Below, one piece after another: positions 23,788 to 35,615 of a stretch of DNA of 64,000 nt. The notes beneath the pieces were generated by a model, which did no database searches, was not told the DNA's origin, and was given only the letters and a program-made list of their open reading frames with translations. The translations under genes were made by a program, and so were the position numbers. Each line of letters begins with the position of its first letter. Positions within the stretch are counted from its first letter, which is position 1. The stretch comes from Aegilops tauschii subsp. strangulata (taxonomy: Eukaryota > Streptophyta > Magnoliopsida > Poales > Poaceae): the NCBI RefSeq assembly GCF_002575655.3, contig NC_053037.3, positions 501,960,544 to 502,024,543 on the forward strand. Reading direction: 5' to 3'.

Positions 23788-25547
23788 ATGTCTGGATCCG
23801 GCTCGCAAGGCAAGTGGATGGCTCCTCCGTGACAGAGAAGGACATCAAGGAGCTTCGGGAAGCGAGGTATTTGACAGCGGAGATCAGACATAGACTCCCT
23901 ACCAAGGAGCAAGTTATCCCCTCCCAAGAACCCGGTGAGAGGGTGGTATTCCTTCCTCACTTTCTCTGTGGACTAGGCTTTCCCCTACACCCCTTTGTGC
24001 GAGGTCTCATGTTCTAATACGGGCTGGATTTTCACGATCTGGCCCCGAATTCCTTCCTCCACATCTCGGCGTTTATCGTCGTGTGTGAGGCATTCCTCCG
24101 CATCCCCCACACTTCGTCCTGTGGCTCAAGATTTTCAACGTGAAGATCGAAGGTGGTCGACGGGCAACATGTGGATTGCGGCGGTGCCATGATAAGCAAG
24201 CTTCCCAAAGTTATCTGGCCCAAAGGGGCCTTTGTGCATAGCGCCAAGATATGGCAGCAGGAGTAGTTTTACATCACTGAGCCCCGCGGCACCAAGTGGG
24301 CGGTCGCCCCTTCATTTATATCCAGACCCCCGCTGCGGCTCGCGTCCTGGGCCAACAAGGGTCTGGATTGGGGATCATCCGACGAGGTGCTGATGCTGAA
24401 GAAGCGCATCAAAAATATCATAGAGAAGAACACCAGCCTCACAGATGTGATCCAGGTGATGCTCATCCGCCGGTCCCTTCCCTGCCAATGCCGGCCTCTC
24501 CGTATGTGGGAGTTCAATCCGGAAGGGCCACGGATCCTGACGCGATTCTTTGCCACGATGCATAAAGCAATCTGGAAGCTACTTTTCAAGACTCAAAAGT
24601 CATGGCCAGGGACGTCCGAAGACATCGGGCTCTACTACAATCATCCAGCCTCCCTAGTAAGTGCTACTTTTCCAAACATAACATGGTCCATCAGTCAAAA
24701 GAGGGGGTGGACTGAGACTTCCATCCTGTGAAACAGGGCTGGACGAAGAAGGCGGAGCGGATCAGATGTCTTGCTCCATTGCCCGAAAACCCAACCGATC
24801 CTCTTTTAATGAGGATGCTGGTACCGGCGCCCTATCAAGCGCCAGAGAAAAAGGTCCGGAAGAAGAACAAGGAACCCAAAGATGGCCTCCGTTGCTAAGG
24901 TACTTCGGACGCACTGTCCGGAGAGACCGAAACCCAGTCCTCCGAAGAGGATGAAGACGAAGAGGAGGAGGAAGCCGACAGCCACCTTTCCCCGAAGGGG
25001 AAGAAGAAGAAGAAGAGGGCGGCCTCTGAAGATCCGGAGGCGGAGTCGCCCAAAAGGGAAAAAATGTCCCTCCTAGATGGCTCGGATTCAGACACCGAGC
25101 CCATCCCCAAGTGGCGCTCCCGGCCGAAGCTCCTTGCTGAATCATAAGTATCTGAAGATGCCGTACATAAGTCCGGTTTTGATGAGTATGGTATTTAACA
25201 TTTTGAATGGTGTAGGCCGGCCCGCGATCTTCCCCAACAATCATCGGAGGGGAACTCTTTGGATCCGAGGATGATGGAGAGCGAGTCACCTTCGCGAGCC
25301 TCCCCGCCCATCGCCAGGGACGACACCGAGGTGTTGTCCCGAAGGGCCTCTCCGGGGCACGAGGTGGTACAGGAAGCCACCAAAACGGCGCCAGAAGGTA
25401 ACACTTCGGCCGCCAAAAACACGGGGGTGACAATCCCCCTGAGGGCTGACGGCGGGGGTCTAGACCAGTCCGACCACCAGCCGGACACTAATCCGGAAAC
25501 CCAAATGGCTCCAGAGTCGAATAGGCAACCCTCCTCGAGGGAGGTGA
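23788..25547 (+). pseudogene. Antisense ORF of the Tat element, 5' half (putative gypsy-type transposon domain)
   Basis: ATG at 23788 (MSGSGSQGKW), then a frameshift near 23823 into a frame containing TEKDIKELREARYLTAEIRH. Next comes the signature region around FLCGLGFPLHPFVRGLMF and NSFLHISAFIVVCEAFLRI (about 23940-24110). This is the pattern of Pfam 'Putative gypsy type transposon' (PF04195) proteins. Further frameshifts and an in-frame TAA interrupt it. A later exon (about 24390-24656) reads MLKKRIKNIIEKNTSLTDVI and ends at a good intron (24657-24736, GTAAGT...AACAG). The next exon encodes basic and very acidic stretches (EEDEDEEEEEADS). The frame runs into the nested cluster at 25548 and resumes at 51726. 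Function is unknown. It is transcribed, if at all, opposite to gag. Confidence 0.72.
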
Positions 25548-27215
25548 TGTCTACTACACAACCTTCTTCTTGTAGACGTTGTTGGGCCTCCAAGTGCAGA
25601 GGTTTGTAGGACAGTAGCAAATTTCCCTCAAGTGGATGACCTAAGGTTTATCAATCCGTGGGAGGCGTAGGATGAAGATGGTCTCTCTCAAACAACCCTG
25701 CAACCAAATAACAAAGAGTCACTTGTGTCCCCAACACACCCAATACAATGGTAAATTGCATAGGTGCACTAGTTCGGCGAAGAGATGGTGATACAAGTGC
25801 AATATGGATGATAGATATAGGTTTTTGTAATCTGAAAATATAAAAACAGCAAGGTAACAAGTAATAAAAGTGAGCACAAACGGTATTGCAATGCTAGGAA
25901 ACAAGCCCTAGGGTTCATACTTTCACTAGTGCAAGTTCTCTCAACAATAATAACATAATTGGATCATGTAACTACCCCTCAACATGCAACAAAGAGTCAC
26001 TCCAACGTCACTAATAGCGGAGAACAAACGTAGAGATTATGGTAGGGTACGAAACCACCTCAAAGTTATTCTTTCTGATCGATCTCTTCAAGAGTCCGTA
26101 GTAAAATAACATGTAGCTATTCTTTCTATTCGATCTATCATAGAGTTCATACTAGAATAACACCTTAAGACACAAATCAACCAAAACACTAATGTCACCT
26201 TGATAGTCCATTGTCACCTCAAGTATCCGTGGGTATGATTATACGACATGCATCACACAATCTCAGATTCATCTATTCAACCAACACAAAGTACTTCAAA
26301 GAGTGCCCCAAAGTTTCTACCGGAGAGTCAAGACGAAAACGTGTGCGCCAACCCCTATGCATAGGTTCATGGGCGGAACCCGCAAGTTGATCACCAAAAC
26401 ATACATCAAGTGAATCAATAGAATACCCCAGTCACCACGGGTATCCCACGCAAGACATACATCAAGTGTTCTCAAATCCTTAAAGACTCAATCCGTTAAG
26501 ATAACCTCAATGGGAAAACTCAATCCATTACAAGAGGGTAGAGGGGGAGAAATATCATAAGATCCAACTATAATAGCAAAGCTCGCGATACATCAAGATC
26601 GTGCAAAATCAAGAACACGAGAGAGAAAGAGAGAGAGATAGCTACTGCTACATACCCTCAGCCCCGATGGTGAACTACTCCCTCCTCATCATGGAGAGCG
26701 CCGGGATGATGAAGATGGCCACCGGTGAGGGATCCCCCCTCCGGCAGGGTGCCAGAACAGGGTCCCGGTTGGTTTTTGGTGGCTACAGAGGCTTGCGGCG
26801 GCGGAACTCCCGATCTATTCTGCTCCCCGATGGTTTTAGGGTATATTGATATATATATATATAGGCAAAAGAAGTCGGTAAGGGGAGCCATGAGGGGCCC
26901 GCAAGGGTGGAGGACGCGCCCAGGGGGGTGGGCGCGCCCCTGCCTCGTGCCTTCCTCGTTGCTTCCCTTACGTATACTCCAAGTCTTCTGGATTGCTTCC
27001 GTTCCAAAAATAACTTTCCCGAAGGTTTCATTCCGTTTGGACTCCGTTTGATATTCCATTTCTGAGAAACACTAAAACAAGGAGAAAAACAGAAACTGGC
27101 ACTGGGCTTTGGGTTAATAAGTTAGTCCCAAAAATAATATAAAAGTGCTTAATAAAGCCCATTAAACATCCAAAACAGAATATATAATAGCGTGGAACAA
27201 TAAAAAATTATAGAT
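25548..27215 (-). repeat. Family D LTR, minus strand, nearly complete (1,668 bp)
   Basis: Plus-strand reading starts TGTCTACTACACAACCTTC and ends ...CAATAAAAAATTATAGATA, about 17 bp short of the expected inner terminus. A TATATATATATATAGG box lies near 26850-26863. The same LTR, inverted, is at 50057-51725. Outer flank is GGTGA; a candidate duplication TCGAG lies 8 bp further left (25535-25539). Confidence 0.85.
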
Positions 27216-27242
27216 AAGTAGCTTGCCATGCAACGAATGTAA

Positions 27243-28463
27243 ATGATAAGATAATATTTTTGGTATTTTTATAATAAAGATGCAAACTAAATAAAGCAAA
27301 ATAAAAACGGCGGCAGAAATAGCTTGTTGTCGGGAGATTAAATATGATAGAAAATAGACCTGGTGGCCATAGGTTTCACTAGCGGCTTCTCTCGAGAGCA
27401 TAAGTATTACGGTGGGTAAAAAATTTACTGCTGAGGAATTGACAGAATTGAGCATAGTTATGAGAATATCTAGGTATGATTATGTATATAGGCATCACGT
27501 CCGCGACAAGTAGCCCGACTCCTGCCTGCATCTACTACTATTACTCCACACATCGACCGCTATCCAGCATGCATCTAGAGTATTAAGTTCAAAAGAACAG
27601 AGTAACGCTTTAAGTAAGATGACATGATGTAGAGGGATAAACTCATGCAATATGATATAAACCCTATCTTGTTATCCTCGTTGGCAACAATACAATACAT
27701 GCCTTGCTGCCCCTACTGTCACTGGGAAAGGACACCGCAAGATTGAACCCAAAGCTAAGCACTTCTCCCATTGCAAGAAAGATCAATCTAGTAGGCCAAA
27801 CCAAACTGATAATTGAAAGAGACTTGCAAAGATAACCAATCATACATAAAAGAATTCAGAGAAGATTCAAATATTGTTCATAGATAAACTTGATCATAAA
27901 CCCACAATTCATCGGTCTCAACAAACACACCGCAAAAGAAGATTACATCGAATAGATCTCCACGAGAATCGTGGAGAACTTTGTATTGAGATCCAAAGAG
28001 AGAGAGAAGCCATCTAGCTAATAACTATGGACCCGAAGGTCTGAGGTAAACTACTCACACATCATCGGAGAGGCTATGGTGTTGATGTAGAAGCCCTCCG
28101 TGATCAATGCCCCCTCCGGCGGAACTCCGGAAAAGGCCCCAAGATGGGATCTCACGGGTACAGAAGGTTGCGGCGGTGGAATTAGGTTTTTGGCTCCGTA
28201 TCTGGTAGTTTTGGGGTATGTAGGTATATATAGGAGGAAGAAGTACGTCAGTGGAGCAACGTGGGCCCCACAAGGGTGGAGGGCGCGTCTGGGGGGGGGG
28301 TAGGCGCGCCCCCCTACCTCGTGCCCTCCTGGTTGCTTTCTTGACGTAGGGTCCAAGTCCTCCGGATCACGTTCGTTCCAAAAATCACGTTCCTGAATGT
28401 TTCATTCCGTTTGGACTCCGTTTGATATTCTTTTTCTGTGAAACTCTGAAATAGGCAAAAATA
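27243..28463 (-). repeat. Family B LTR fragment, minus strand
   Basis: Matches 15085-16270 of element B's LTR. It lacks about the first 250 bp and breaks off at GAAATAGGCAAAAAT. A 27-bp filler (27216-27242) separates it from the family D LTR. Confidence 0.8.
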
Positions 28464-29106
28464 TCAATTTTGTAGCAATATATCTCAGAATGGCTATGGA
28501 AATGCCATGGTAGGTAGGTATGGTGGCTGTTTTGAGGAAGGTATATGGTGGGTGTATGATACCGGCGAAAAGTGCGGGGTATTAGAGAGGCTAGCAATGG
28601 TGGAAGGAAGAAAGTGCTTATAATCCATGGACTCAACATTAGTCATAAAGAACTCATATACTTATTGCAAAAATCTACAAGTTATCGAAGCAAAGTATTA
28701 CACGCATGCTCCTAGGGGGATAGATTGGTAGGAAAAGACCATCGCTCATCCCCGACCGCCACTCATAAGGAAGACAATCAATAAATAAATCATGCTCCGA
28801 CTTCTTCACATAACGGTTCACCATACGTGCATGGTACGGGAATCACAAACTTTAACACAAGTATTTCTCAAATTCAAAACTAATCAACTAGCATGACTCT
28901 AATATCACCATCTCCATATCTCAAAAGAATTATCAAGTATCAAACTTCTCATAGTATTCAACACACTCATAAGAATTTTTTTTCTAATCTTGAATGCCTA
29001 TCATAGTTAAAGCAAATTACCACGCTGTTTTGTAGGACTCTCAAAATAATCTAAGTGAAGCATGAGAGAACAATAGTTTCTATAAAACAAATCCACCACC
29101 ATGCTC
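28464..29106 (-). mobile_element. Family B internal 3' region fragment, minus strand
   Basis: Corresponds to 17590-18225 of element B (ATATATCTC(A/G)GAATGGCTAT, GGTAGGTATGGTGG, TATGGTGGGTGTATGA). It joins the LTR fragment directly through a deletion and is cut at ATGCTC|CACTACTGG by the CACTA insertion. Confidence 0.8.
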
Positions 29107-29126
29107 CACTACTGGAATCAGGGATT

Positions 29127-29401
29127 TTGCCGTCAGCCAGTTCTTTGCCGTCCGCTAGCAGACGGCAAAGAAGGTCTTTGCCATCAGCTACCAAAAAGCA
29201 GAGGACAAACAACTGGCAGACGGCAAAGAAGGTCTTTGCCATCCGTCACTTCTTTGCCGTCTGCTGGCTGACGGCAAAGAGAGAGGTGGCCCCGACTAAC
29301 GAGCCGATTAGAAAAAACTTAACGGCCCCCCCTCTTTGTCGTCTGCTAGCAGATGGCAAAGATAAAAAAAGCGGATGGCAAAGGCTTGGCCGACGGCAAA
29401 G
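29127..29401. repeat. CACTA subterminal repeats (TTTGCCGTC/GACGGCAAAG)
   Basis: About ten copies of a 9-10-bp motif in both orientations, pairing into short stems. In CACTA elements such motifs bind the element's DNA-binding protein (known for TnpA-type systems). The same motif recurs at 60190-60680 in the other CACTA end. Confidence 0.8.
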
Positions 29402-29504
29402 GCTAACTAACCTAACCTAACTAACGGCCGATCGAGCCCCCTGCCCGCTAGTTACTCCTCTCTGTTTCTCTCCCTCTCTCCTCCCTGACGCCACGCCACC
29501 AGAT

Positions 29505-29873
29505 CCACCTACCGCCGCCCCCGCCGCCCGGCGCCGCCCCCGCCACCGCCCCCGCCCCCGCTTGCCCCGTCGCCCCACAACCCCGCCGTCCCCACCCCAC
29601 CCGCCGACGCCCCGCCGCCCCACCATCCCGCCGCCCGGCGCCGCCCCCACCGCCCGGCGCCGCCCCCACCCCAGCTAGCCCTGTCGCCCCACCACCCCGC
29701 CGCCCCCACCCCACCCGCTGTCGCCCCGTCGCTCCACCATCCCGGGGCCCCGGTGCGCCACCACGTCGCCGGCCCACCCGCCCCACTGCCCCGACCGTCC
29801 CATTGCCCCGGCGCGCCACCACGTCGCCGGCCCACCCGCCCCACTGCCCCGACCGTCCCATTGCTCCGGTGAG
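29505..29873. repeat. CCG/CCCCGCC-rich low-complexity leader with 58-bp tandem duplication
   Basis: C-rich plus strand with GCCGCCCC motifs. Two copies of a 58-bp unit (GCGCCACCACGTCGCCGGCC...) start at 29748 and 29806. Long minus-strand ORFs here are compositional. Confidence 0.75.
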
Positions 29874-29959
29874 TTTTTTTCTTGTTTTTTTTCATTTTTT
29901 TGCTGTTTAATTGTTAGTGATAGATTTAGTGCTAGATATGTGTTATATAGTGTTAGTGT

Positions 29960-30300
29960 TAGAAGAAAAAAAGAAAAGAAGTAGAAGAAAAAAGAATATG
30001 TAGAAGAAAAGAAGAAGAAGAAGAAGAAGAAGAAGAAGAAGAAAAGAAGTAGAAAAAGAAGAAAAGAAAAGAAGTAGAAAAAGATGAAAAAGGAAGAAGA
30101 AGAAAAGAAGTAGAAGAAGAAATGAAGAAAAGAAAAGAAGTAGAGAAAAGATGAAAAAAGAAGAAGAAGAAAAGAAGTAGAAGAAGAAGAAAAGAAGAAA
30201 CGAAAAGAAGTAAAAGAATTAGAAAAAAGATGAAAGAAGAAGAAGAAGAAAGGAAAGAAGAAGAAGAAGAAGAGAAAGAAAGAAGAAGAAGGATAGAAGG
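29960..30300. repeat. GAA/AAAGAAGTAG purine microsatellite
   Basis: About 340 bp of almost pure purine on the plus strand, with nested longer units such as AAAAGAAGTAGAAGAAGA. Confidence 0.9.
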
Positions 30301-30685
30301 AAACACCCCGACCCCCTGACCCCGACACCACACCCCGACCCCCTGACCCCCTGACCCCGACACCCCGACCCCGACACCACACCACGACACCCCGACCCCC
30401 TGACGCCCTAACCCCGACACCCCGACCCCGACACCACACACCGACACCCCGACCCCGACACGACACCCCGACACCCCGACCCCCAGACCCCGACACCGAC
30501 ACCACACCCCGACACCCCGACCCCGACACGACACCCCGACCTCCTGACCCCGACACCCCGACCCCGACACGAGACCCCGACACCCCAACCCCGACACGAT
30601 ACCCCGACCCCGAAACAGCACCCCAACCCCGACACGGCACCCCGACACCGACACGACACCCCGACCCCCAACACCTCCCGAAAAG
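30301..30685. repeat. CCCCGACA/CCCCGACC minisatellite, G-rich on minus strand
   Basis: Interspersed octamer-like units CACCCCGAC and CCCCGACACC over about 380 bp. The minus strand has repeated GGGGTCGGGGTG runs that could form G-quadruplexes. Confidence 0.88.
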
Positions 30686-31112
30686 GTGCTCTTTGTCCAT
30701 CCAGAGGCCGACGGGGTCATATATTTATGAATTATGAGTTACGTCATATAATTTTTGATTTTGTTATGAAAAACATCATATATAATTGTGTTGATCGGGT
30801 AGATTTAAATGTGCAGTTGTTTCATCGCTGCGAGGTTTGGTGTTCGACGACCTCGCCGTGTGTTTGACGAGCTCTGCCCCTTCGTTCGTGGGTGAGCACA
30901 AATGACATGTCCTCCTCCCCCATTAATTATTTGCTCTGTTCCGGTGTTCGTGCCGATGAAACTTGATAGCTAGCTATATATGTGTCTTGAATCATCAGTA
31001 TGCGTAACCAATATGTGTCTCCCGTTCGAAAGCATTATAGTTATAAATATGCATGCATTTGCATATTTATAACCTTGATTCTTTCGAATTGTCCAACGCT
31101 ATCCATGGACAG

Positions 31113-31330
31113 CCCGAGTATGTCTAGATTGGGTTCGTTTTCCCATATGCTTTGCTCCGGATCCGACGCATAAATTTTGTCAGTGCCTCCCCTGTTGTTC
31201 TCCGGGTACACATCCTCTCTGTTTATTGCAGAGACGTGTATCAGGAGAACAGTGGGGAGGTGCTGCCGAAATTTTGTGTCAGATCCGGAGCATAGCATGG
31301 GAAAATGAACCCAATCTACACATACTCGGG
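31113..31330. other. 218-nt near-perfect hairpin inside the CACTA element
   Basis: The left arm (CCCGAGTATGTCTAGATTGG ...) pairs with the right arm (... CCAATCTACACATACTCGGG) over about 105 bp, closed by TCTCTG-TTTATTG-CAGAGA (loop 31222-31228). Mismatches are scattered. Located in the 5' non-coding region just upstream of the putative transposase start. Confidence 0.85.
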
Positions 31331-31470
31331 TGGGATTAGGACCTATCATTACCTATTAGAGTGTAGGTTGCATGGACGTAATAAAATTGACAAAGTAGAT
31401 CAACTGATGAATATATACATGGTGAATTATATATATATTTGTTGTGTGTCCAGTAGCTCTGAAAGTCAAG

Positions 31471-31590
31471 ATGAGTGATGGTGCGTGGATGTATACCGGT
31501 CACACTGGTCAGAACAAATGTAGTGGTTCACAAAAACCAAGGGGTTTGTGCAAGCCGCATTTGCAAATGACCAGAGGAAAACCTGGTGCC
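31471..31590 (+). pseudogene. CACTA transposase N-terminal fragment
   Basis: ATG at 31471 gives MSDGAWMYTGHTGQNKCSG, resembling the start of the CACTA transposase-associated domain ('RxWMY' motif). After about 15-20 residues the similarity ends and the sequence merges with the unrelated element on the right. The position 0.14 kb after the hairpin fits a CACTA 5' end. Too short to be sure. Confidence 0.4.
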
Positions 31591-33389
31591 CCCGTTTCAG
31601 GTGCGGCAATTGGGAAAGGAGGACAGAGGATGAAAGGAGGACAGAGGCTGACGGGGGGGGTCCCACCCGTCAGGTTTGAAACTCCCAACGGAGTTCGCCG
31701 GCGTTGAACCACGGCGAGGCAGAGATATCAGAGGGTACCAATAGGTTCAGGGTGATCTTCCGCGTCGGTGGGTGGTGGACTTGGCCGTCGGAGAGCACCA
31801 CGTCGACGGCAACACTTTCTCCGGCGGACGGTGGTTCGGGCGATGGCGGAGTACTCCGGTGGGTGCTGCAAGCTTCAAATTGATGCGCGGGTCAGAAGAG
31901 TGGAAGCATTAGGAGACTACTGGCAAGAGTTGAGGGGTGGGGGTGCACGCACGGGAGTGAATCGCGCTGGATCCCGTGGCGGGTCGAGGCGGCCGGAGTT
32001 GGGGAAGAAGGCTCCCTCGGGGCTCTTCCAGTGGCTTAGCGTGGTATTGGTGGTGTGTAGAGGTGGTGCGGGTTCGAGTTCAAGCTCGGGACCTCCTTTT
32101 ATAGGCGATCCGAGGGGGTGGCCGTGAACGGGATAGCTCCGGCGAGCAATTACGGCGAGGCAGAGGTTGGGCAGGGGCTTTAAGCGGCTAGGCACCATCA
32201 GGGAGGATCACTGGTGCCGTTCCCCCGCTAAACCTCGGTCGGGCTAGGTGTAATGCGCCGATCCTCGACGGGACGGCCGTACGGGCACGGCGGCGGCAGA
32301 GAGCGCGCTCCGCGCCTACCAGTTCACGATGAGGGAGTGCAGCGAGCACGGGTGAGTGGATGGCCATGCGGTGGCCTCTGGTGGCTTGGGCGGCGCTGGA
32401 CGGCGCCGTCCAACGCTGCGCCTCTCTCTGGCAGCCGCAAAGGCCGCTGCTGCCGTCGCTCACGGGGTGGCGCACATGCTCCTGCTCGTCGCCGACGCCC
32501 GCAAGCCTCCAGGCGATCGTGCGGCGCAGGGGATAAGAAGGAAGAACAGGGCGCACGGCGCCACCGCTGCTACTGGCGAGATCGAGAACGGGTTCTGAAG
32601 AAAACGACAGTGCTCACTGAAACTGTAACTCTGAATCTCTGAACTTGACAGTGACAGTGCCCTTCAGGTGTTCGACGAAATGATTTGGCATGAAGGAAAA
32701 AAAATTCTGGAGCTGCGACTTGGTGAGGTGACCTCTCAATGTATCCAGAGGCTGCCTGAATTTTCTCAGATTTTTAGGAGGAGAAAACAATTGAATTTCA
32801 TCAAATTTGGCAAATATGGTCCAAACTTGCAGCAAGCACAATTTGAAAATTTTGAATTGGAGACCAGTGGATCATCATGGATCTTGGTTGAGGGTTCTAA
32901 GGACTAGCCAGGGAAAAAGGGTTGGAGGCAAAACTCAAAGGAGAAAAGGTAGTTCCTTTGTAAATCTCCAAGAGCCAAAGTAGAGGGCAGAAATTATTTT
33001 TGATAAGAAATAGATGGAAGAAAAATCATGGGGAGGTTCAACTTGCTGGATTTGGAGTATATCTTGACACAAAGATGGGAGATGGCTTTTGGGAGGGGAT
33101 TTCCACTCATGTCATGGCAAGAGGAGTTTTTGAAAGGGAAAAGGATCACTCCAAATTCCATAGGCTATTTAAAAGATTTTCAAAAACCTTTACAAATGAA
33201 AAACATTTGAGCCAACATGAGGTGAAAAACCTCCAAGACCAAAGACCAAGTCTTGGATGAAACCAAACAAAATATTTGTCATAAAAGAAATTTTTGAGAG
33301 GGAGAGTTCTTTAGGAGAAATATTTTAAATAACCTCCCTCAAATCAAATAAAAGTTTGAAAAAGCTAAATAAAAATTTTGGGTGTCACA
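31506..33389 (-). repeat. Unassigned LTR or LTR-like element, minus strand (TGTGACACCC start)
   Basis: Minus-strand reading starts TGTGACACCCAAAATTTT at 33389, next to the resumed family B LTR. A TATAAAA box lies at 32097-32103 (minus), followed by a GC-rich leader typical of plant LTRs. The far (left) end is unclear because it abuts the CACTA fragment, so the left boundary is an estimate. ORFs on both strands between 31700 and 32650 are short and GC-driven, and I do not support them as genes. Confidence 0.5.
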
Positions 33390-34924
33390 GTGATGCAGTA
33401 AAGCAGCGTAAGTATTTCCCTCAGTTTTTGAGAACCAAGGTATCAATCCCGTAGGAGGCCACGCACGAGTCTCTCGCACCTACACAAACAAATAAAATCC
33501 ACGCAACAAACCAAATAAAGGGCTTGTCAATCGCTTCACGGTCACTTACGAAAGTGAGATCTGATAGATATGATAAGATAATATTTTTGGTATTTTTATG
33601 ATAAAGATGCAAAGTAAAGAAAGCAAAATAAAAACGGCACCAGAAATAGCTTGTTGTTGGGAGATTAAATATGATGGAAAATAGACCTAGGGGCCATAGG
33701 TTTCACTAGTGGCTTCTCTCGAGAGCATAAGTGTTATGGTGGGTAAACAAATTACTGTTGAGCAATTGACAGAATTGAGCATAGTTATGAGAATATCTAG
33801 GTATGATCATGTATATAGGCATCACGTCCGCCACAAGTAGACCGACTCCTGCCTGCATCTACTACTATTACTCCACACATCGACCACTATCCAGCATGCA
33901 TCTAGAGTATTAAGTTCAAAAGAACAGAGTAACGCTTTAAGTAAGATGGCATGATGTAGAGGGATAAACTCATGCAATACTATATAAACCCCATCTTGTT
34001 ATCCTCGATGGCAACAATACAATACGTGCCTTGCTGCCCCTACTGTCACTGGTAAAGGACACCGCAAGATTGAACCCAAAGCTAAGCACTTCTCCCATTG
34101 CAAGAAAGATCAATCTAGTAGGCCAAACCAAAATGATAATTCGAAGAGACTTGAAAAGATAACCAATCATACATAAAAGAATTCAGAGAAGATTCAAATA
34201 TTGTTCATAGATAAACTTGATCATAAACCCACAATTCATTGGTCTCAGCAAACACACCGCAAAAGAAGATTACATCGAATAGATCTCCACGAGAATCGTG
34301 GAGAACTTTGTATTGAGATCCAAAGAGAGAGAAGAAGCCATCTAGCTAATAACTATGGACCCGAAGGTCTGAGGTAAACTACTCACACATCATCGGAGAG
34401 GCCATGGTGTTGATGTAGAAGCCCTCCGTGATCAATGCCCCCTCCGATGGAGCGCTGGAAAAGGCCCCAAGATGGGATCTCACAGGTACAGAAGGTTGCA
34501 GCGGTGGAATTATGTTTTTGGCTCCGTATCTGGTAGTTTGGGGGTACCTAGGTATATATAGGAGGAAGAAGTACGTCGGTGGAGCAACGTGGGCCCCATG
34601 AGGGTGGAGTGCACGCCTGGGGGGGGGGGGTAGGCGCGCCCCCCTACCTCGTGCCCTCCTGGTTGCCTTCTTGACGTACGGTCCAAGTCCTCTGGATCAC
34701 GTTCGTTCCAAAAATCACGTTCCCGAAGGTTTCATTCCGTTTGGACTCCGTTTGATATTCTTTTTCTGCGAAACTCTGAAATAGGCAAAAAACAGCAATT
34801 CTGGGCTCGGCCTCCGGTTAATAGGTTAGTCCCAAAAATAATATAAAAGTGTATAATAAAGCCCATTAATGTCCAAAACAGAATATAATATAGCATGGAA
34901 CAATCAAAAATTATAGATACGTTG
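33390..34924 (-). repeat. Family B LTR, minus strand, both ends truncated
   Basis: Co-linear with 14904-16420. It lacks about 45 bp at the left (begins GTGATGCAGTAAAG) and the last few bases at the right (ends TTATAGATACGTTG). It contains a G-homopolymer of about 12 (34619-34630). Confidence 0.85.
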
Positions 34925-34935
34925 CAGACTTTGCT

Positions 34936-35375
34936 TTGGTTTTCCCTTGAAGATGAAAGGGTGATGCAGTAAAGCAGCGCAAGTATTTCCCTCAGTTTTT
35001 GAGAACCAAGGTATCAATCGAGTAGGAGGCCATGCACGAGCCTCTCGTACATACACAAACAAATAAAATCCTCGCAACCAACGTAATAAAGGGCATGTCA
35101 ATCCCTTCACGGTCACTTACGAAAGTGAGATCTGATAGATATGATAAGATAATATTTTTGGTATTTTTATGATAAAGATGCAAAGTAAAGAAAGCAAAAT
35201 AAAAACGGCACCAGAAATAGCTTGTTGTTGGGAGATTAAATATGATGGAAAATAGACCCGGGGGCCATAGGTTTCACTAGTGGCTTCTCTCGAGAGCATA
35301 AGTGTTACGGTGGGTAAACAAATTACTGTTGAGCAATTGACAGAATTGAGCATAGTTATGAGAATATCGACAATA
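34936..35375 (-). repeat. Family B LTR fragment (440 bp), minus strand
   Basis: Starts GCTTTGGTTTTCCCTTGAAG and matches the first 440 bp (plus-strand order) of a family B LTR. It joins the leader and ORF start at about 35376 through the sequence ATGAGAATATCGACAATAG. Confidence 0.8.
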
Positions 35376-35615
35376 GTTCATATCGACAATAGTTTCCCCA
35401 ATTTCAGACATAATGATAGAAAGTGCGAGGAGCAAAAAGAAAGAGGGAGGCAAACGGAAAAGAGAGGGCGAATAAAACGGCAAGGGTGAAGTGGGGGAGA
35501 GGAAAACGAGAGGCAAATGGCAAATAATGTAATGCGGGAGATAAGGGTTTGTGATGGGTACTTGGTATGTTCACTTTTGCATAGACTCCCAAGCAACGGC
35601 GCCATAAATCCTTCT
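35376..35615 (-). mobile_element. Leader, PBS and ORF start of a family B element of the 'MSEIGE' type, truncated
   Basis: Minus-strand equivalent of 41022-41260. PBS variant at 35587-35604 (TGGCGCCGTTGCTTGGGA). The ORF start (MSEIGETIVDM) is at 35413, and the frame is lost after about 11 codons where it fuses with an LTR fragment. The purine-rich leader is identical in layout to the plus-strand copy. Confidence 0.75.

Larger units (their letters stand above)
29107..31505 (+). mobile_element. 5' end of a CACTA transposon, truncated
   Basis: Starts CACTACTGGAATCAGGGATT, followed by subterminal inverted units TTTGCCGTC...GACGGCAAAG (29130-29400). Then come a GC-rich 5' leader with a 58-bp duplication (29748-29873) ending at a splice-donor-like GGTGAG, a GAA-rich microsatellite, a CCCCGACA minisatellite, a long hairpin (31113-31330) and an ATG at 31471 that looks like the transposase start. 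The 3' part is missing; the right boundary is estimated from where CACTA-like coding stops. The 3 bp before it are CTC. Confidence 0.75.

Noticed and set aside
24762..25433. 223-aa minus-strand ORF
   Set aside because: Shadow of the acidic/basic exon of the plus-strand antisense ORF; composition follows the other strand.
29417..30720. Minus-strand ORFs up to 341 aa (Gly/Val/Ser/Phe-rich)
   Set aside because: They run through CCG, GAA and CCCCGACA simple repeats; length is a by-product of the repeat periods.
31041..31349. 102-aa minus-strand ORF
   Set aside because: It spans the 218-nt hairpin; openness is a consequence of the palindrome.
31700..32650. Possible host gene with GC-rich exons on either strand
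   Set aside because: A TATA-box/leader layout on the minus strand and an LTR end at 33389 make an LTR more likely; no conserved motif is seen.
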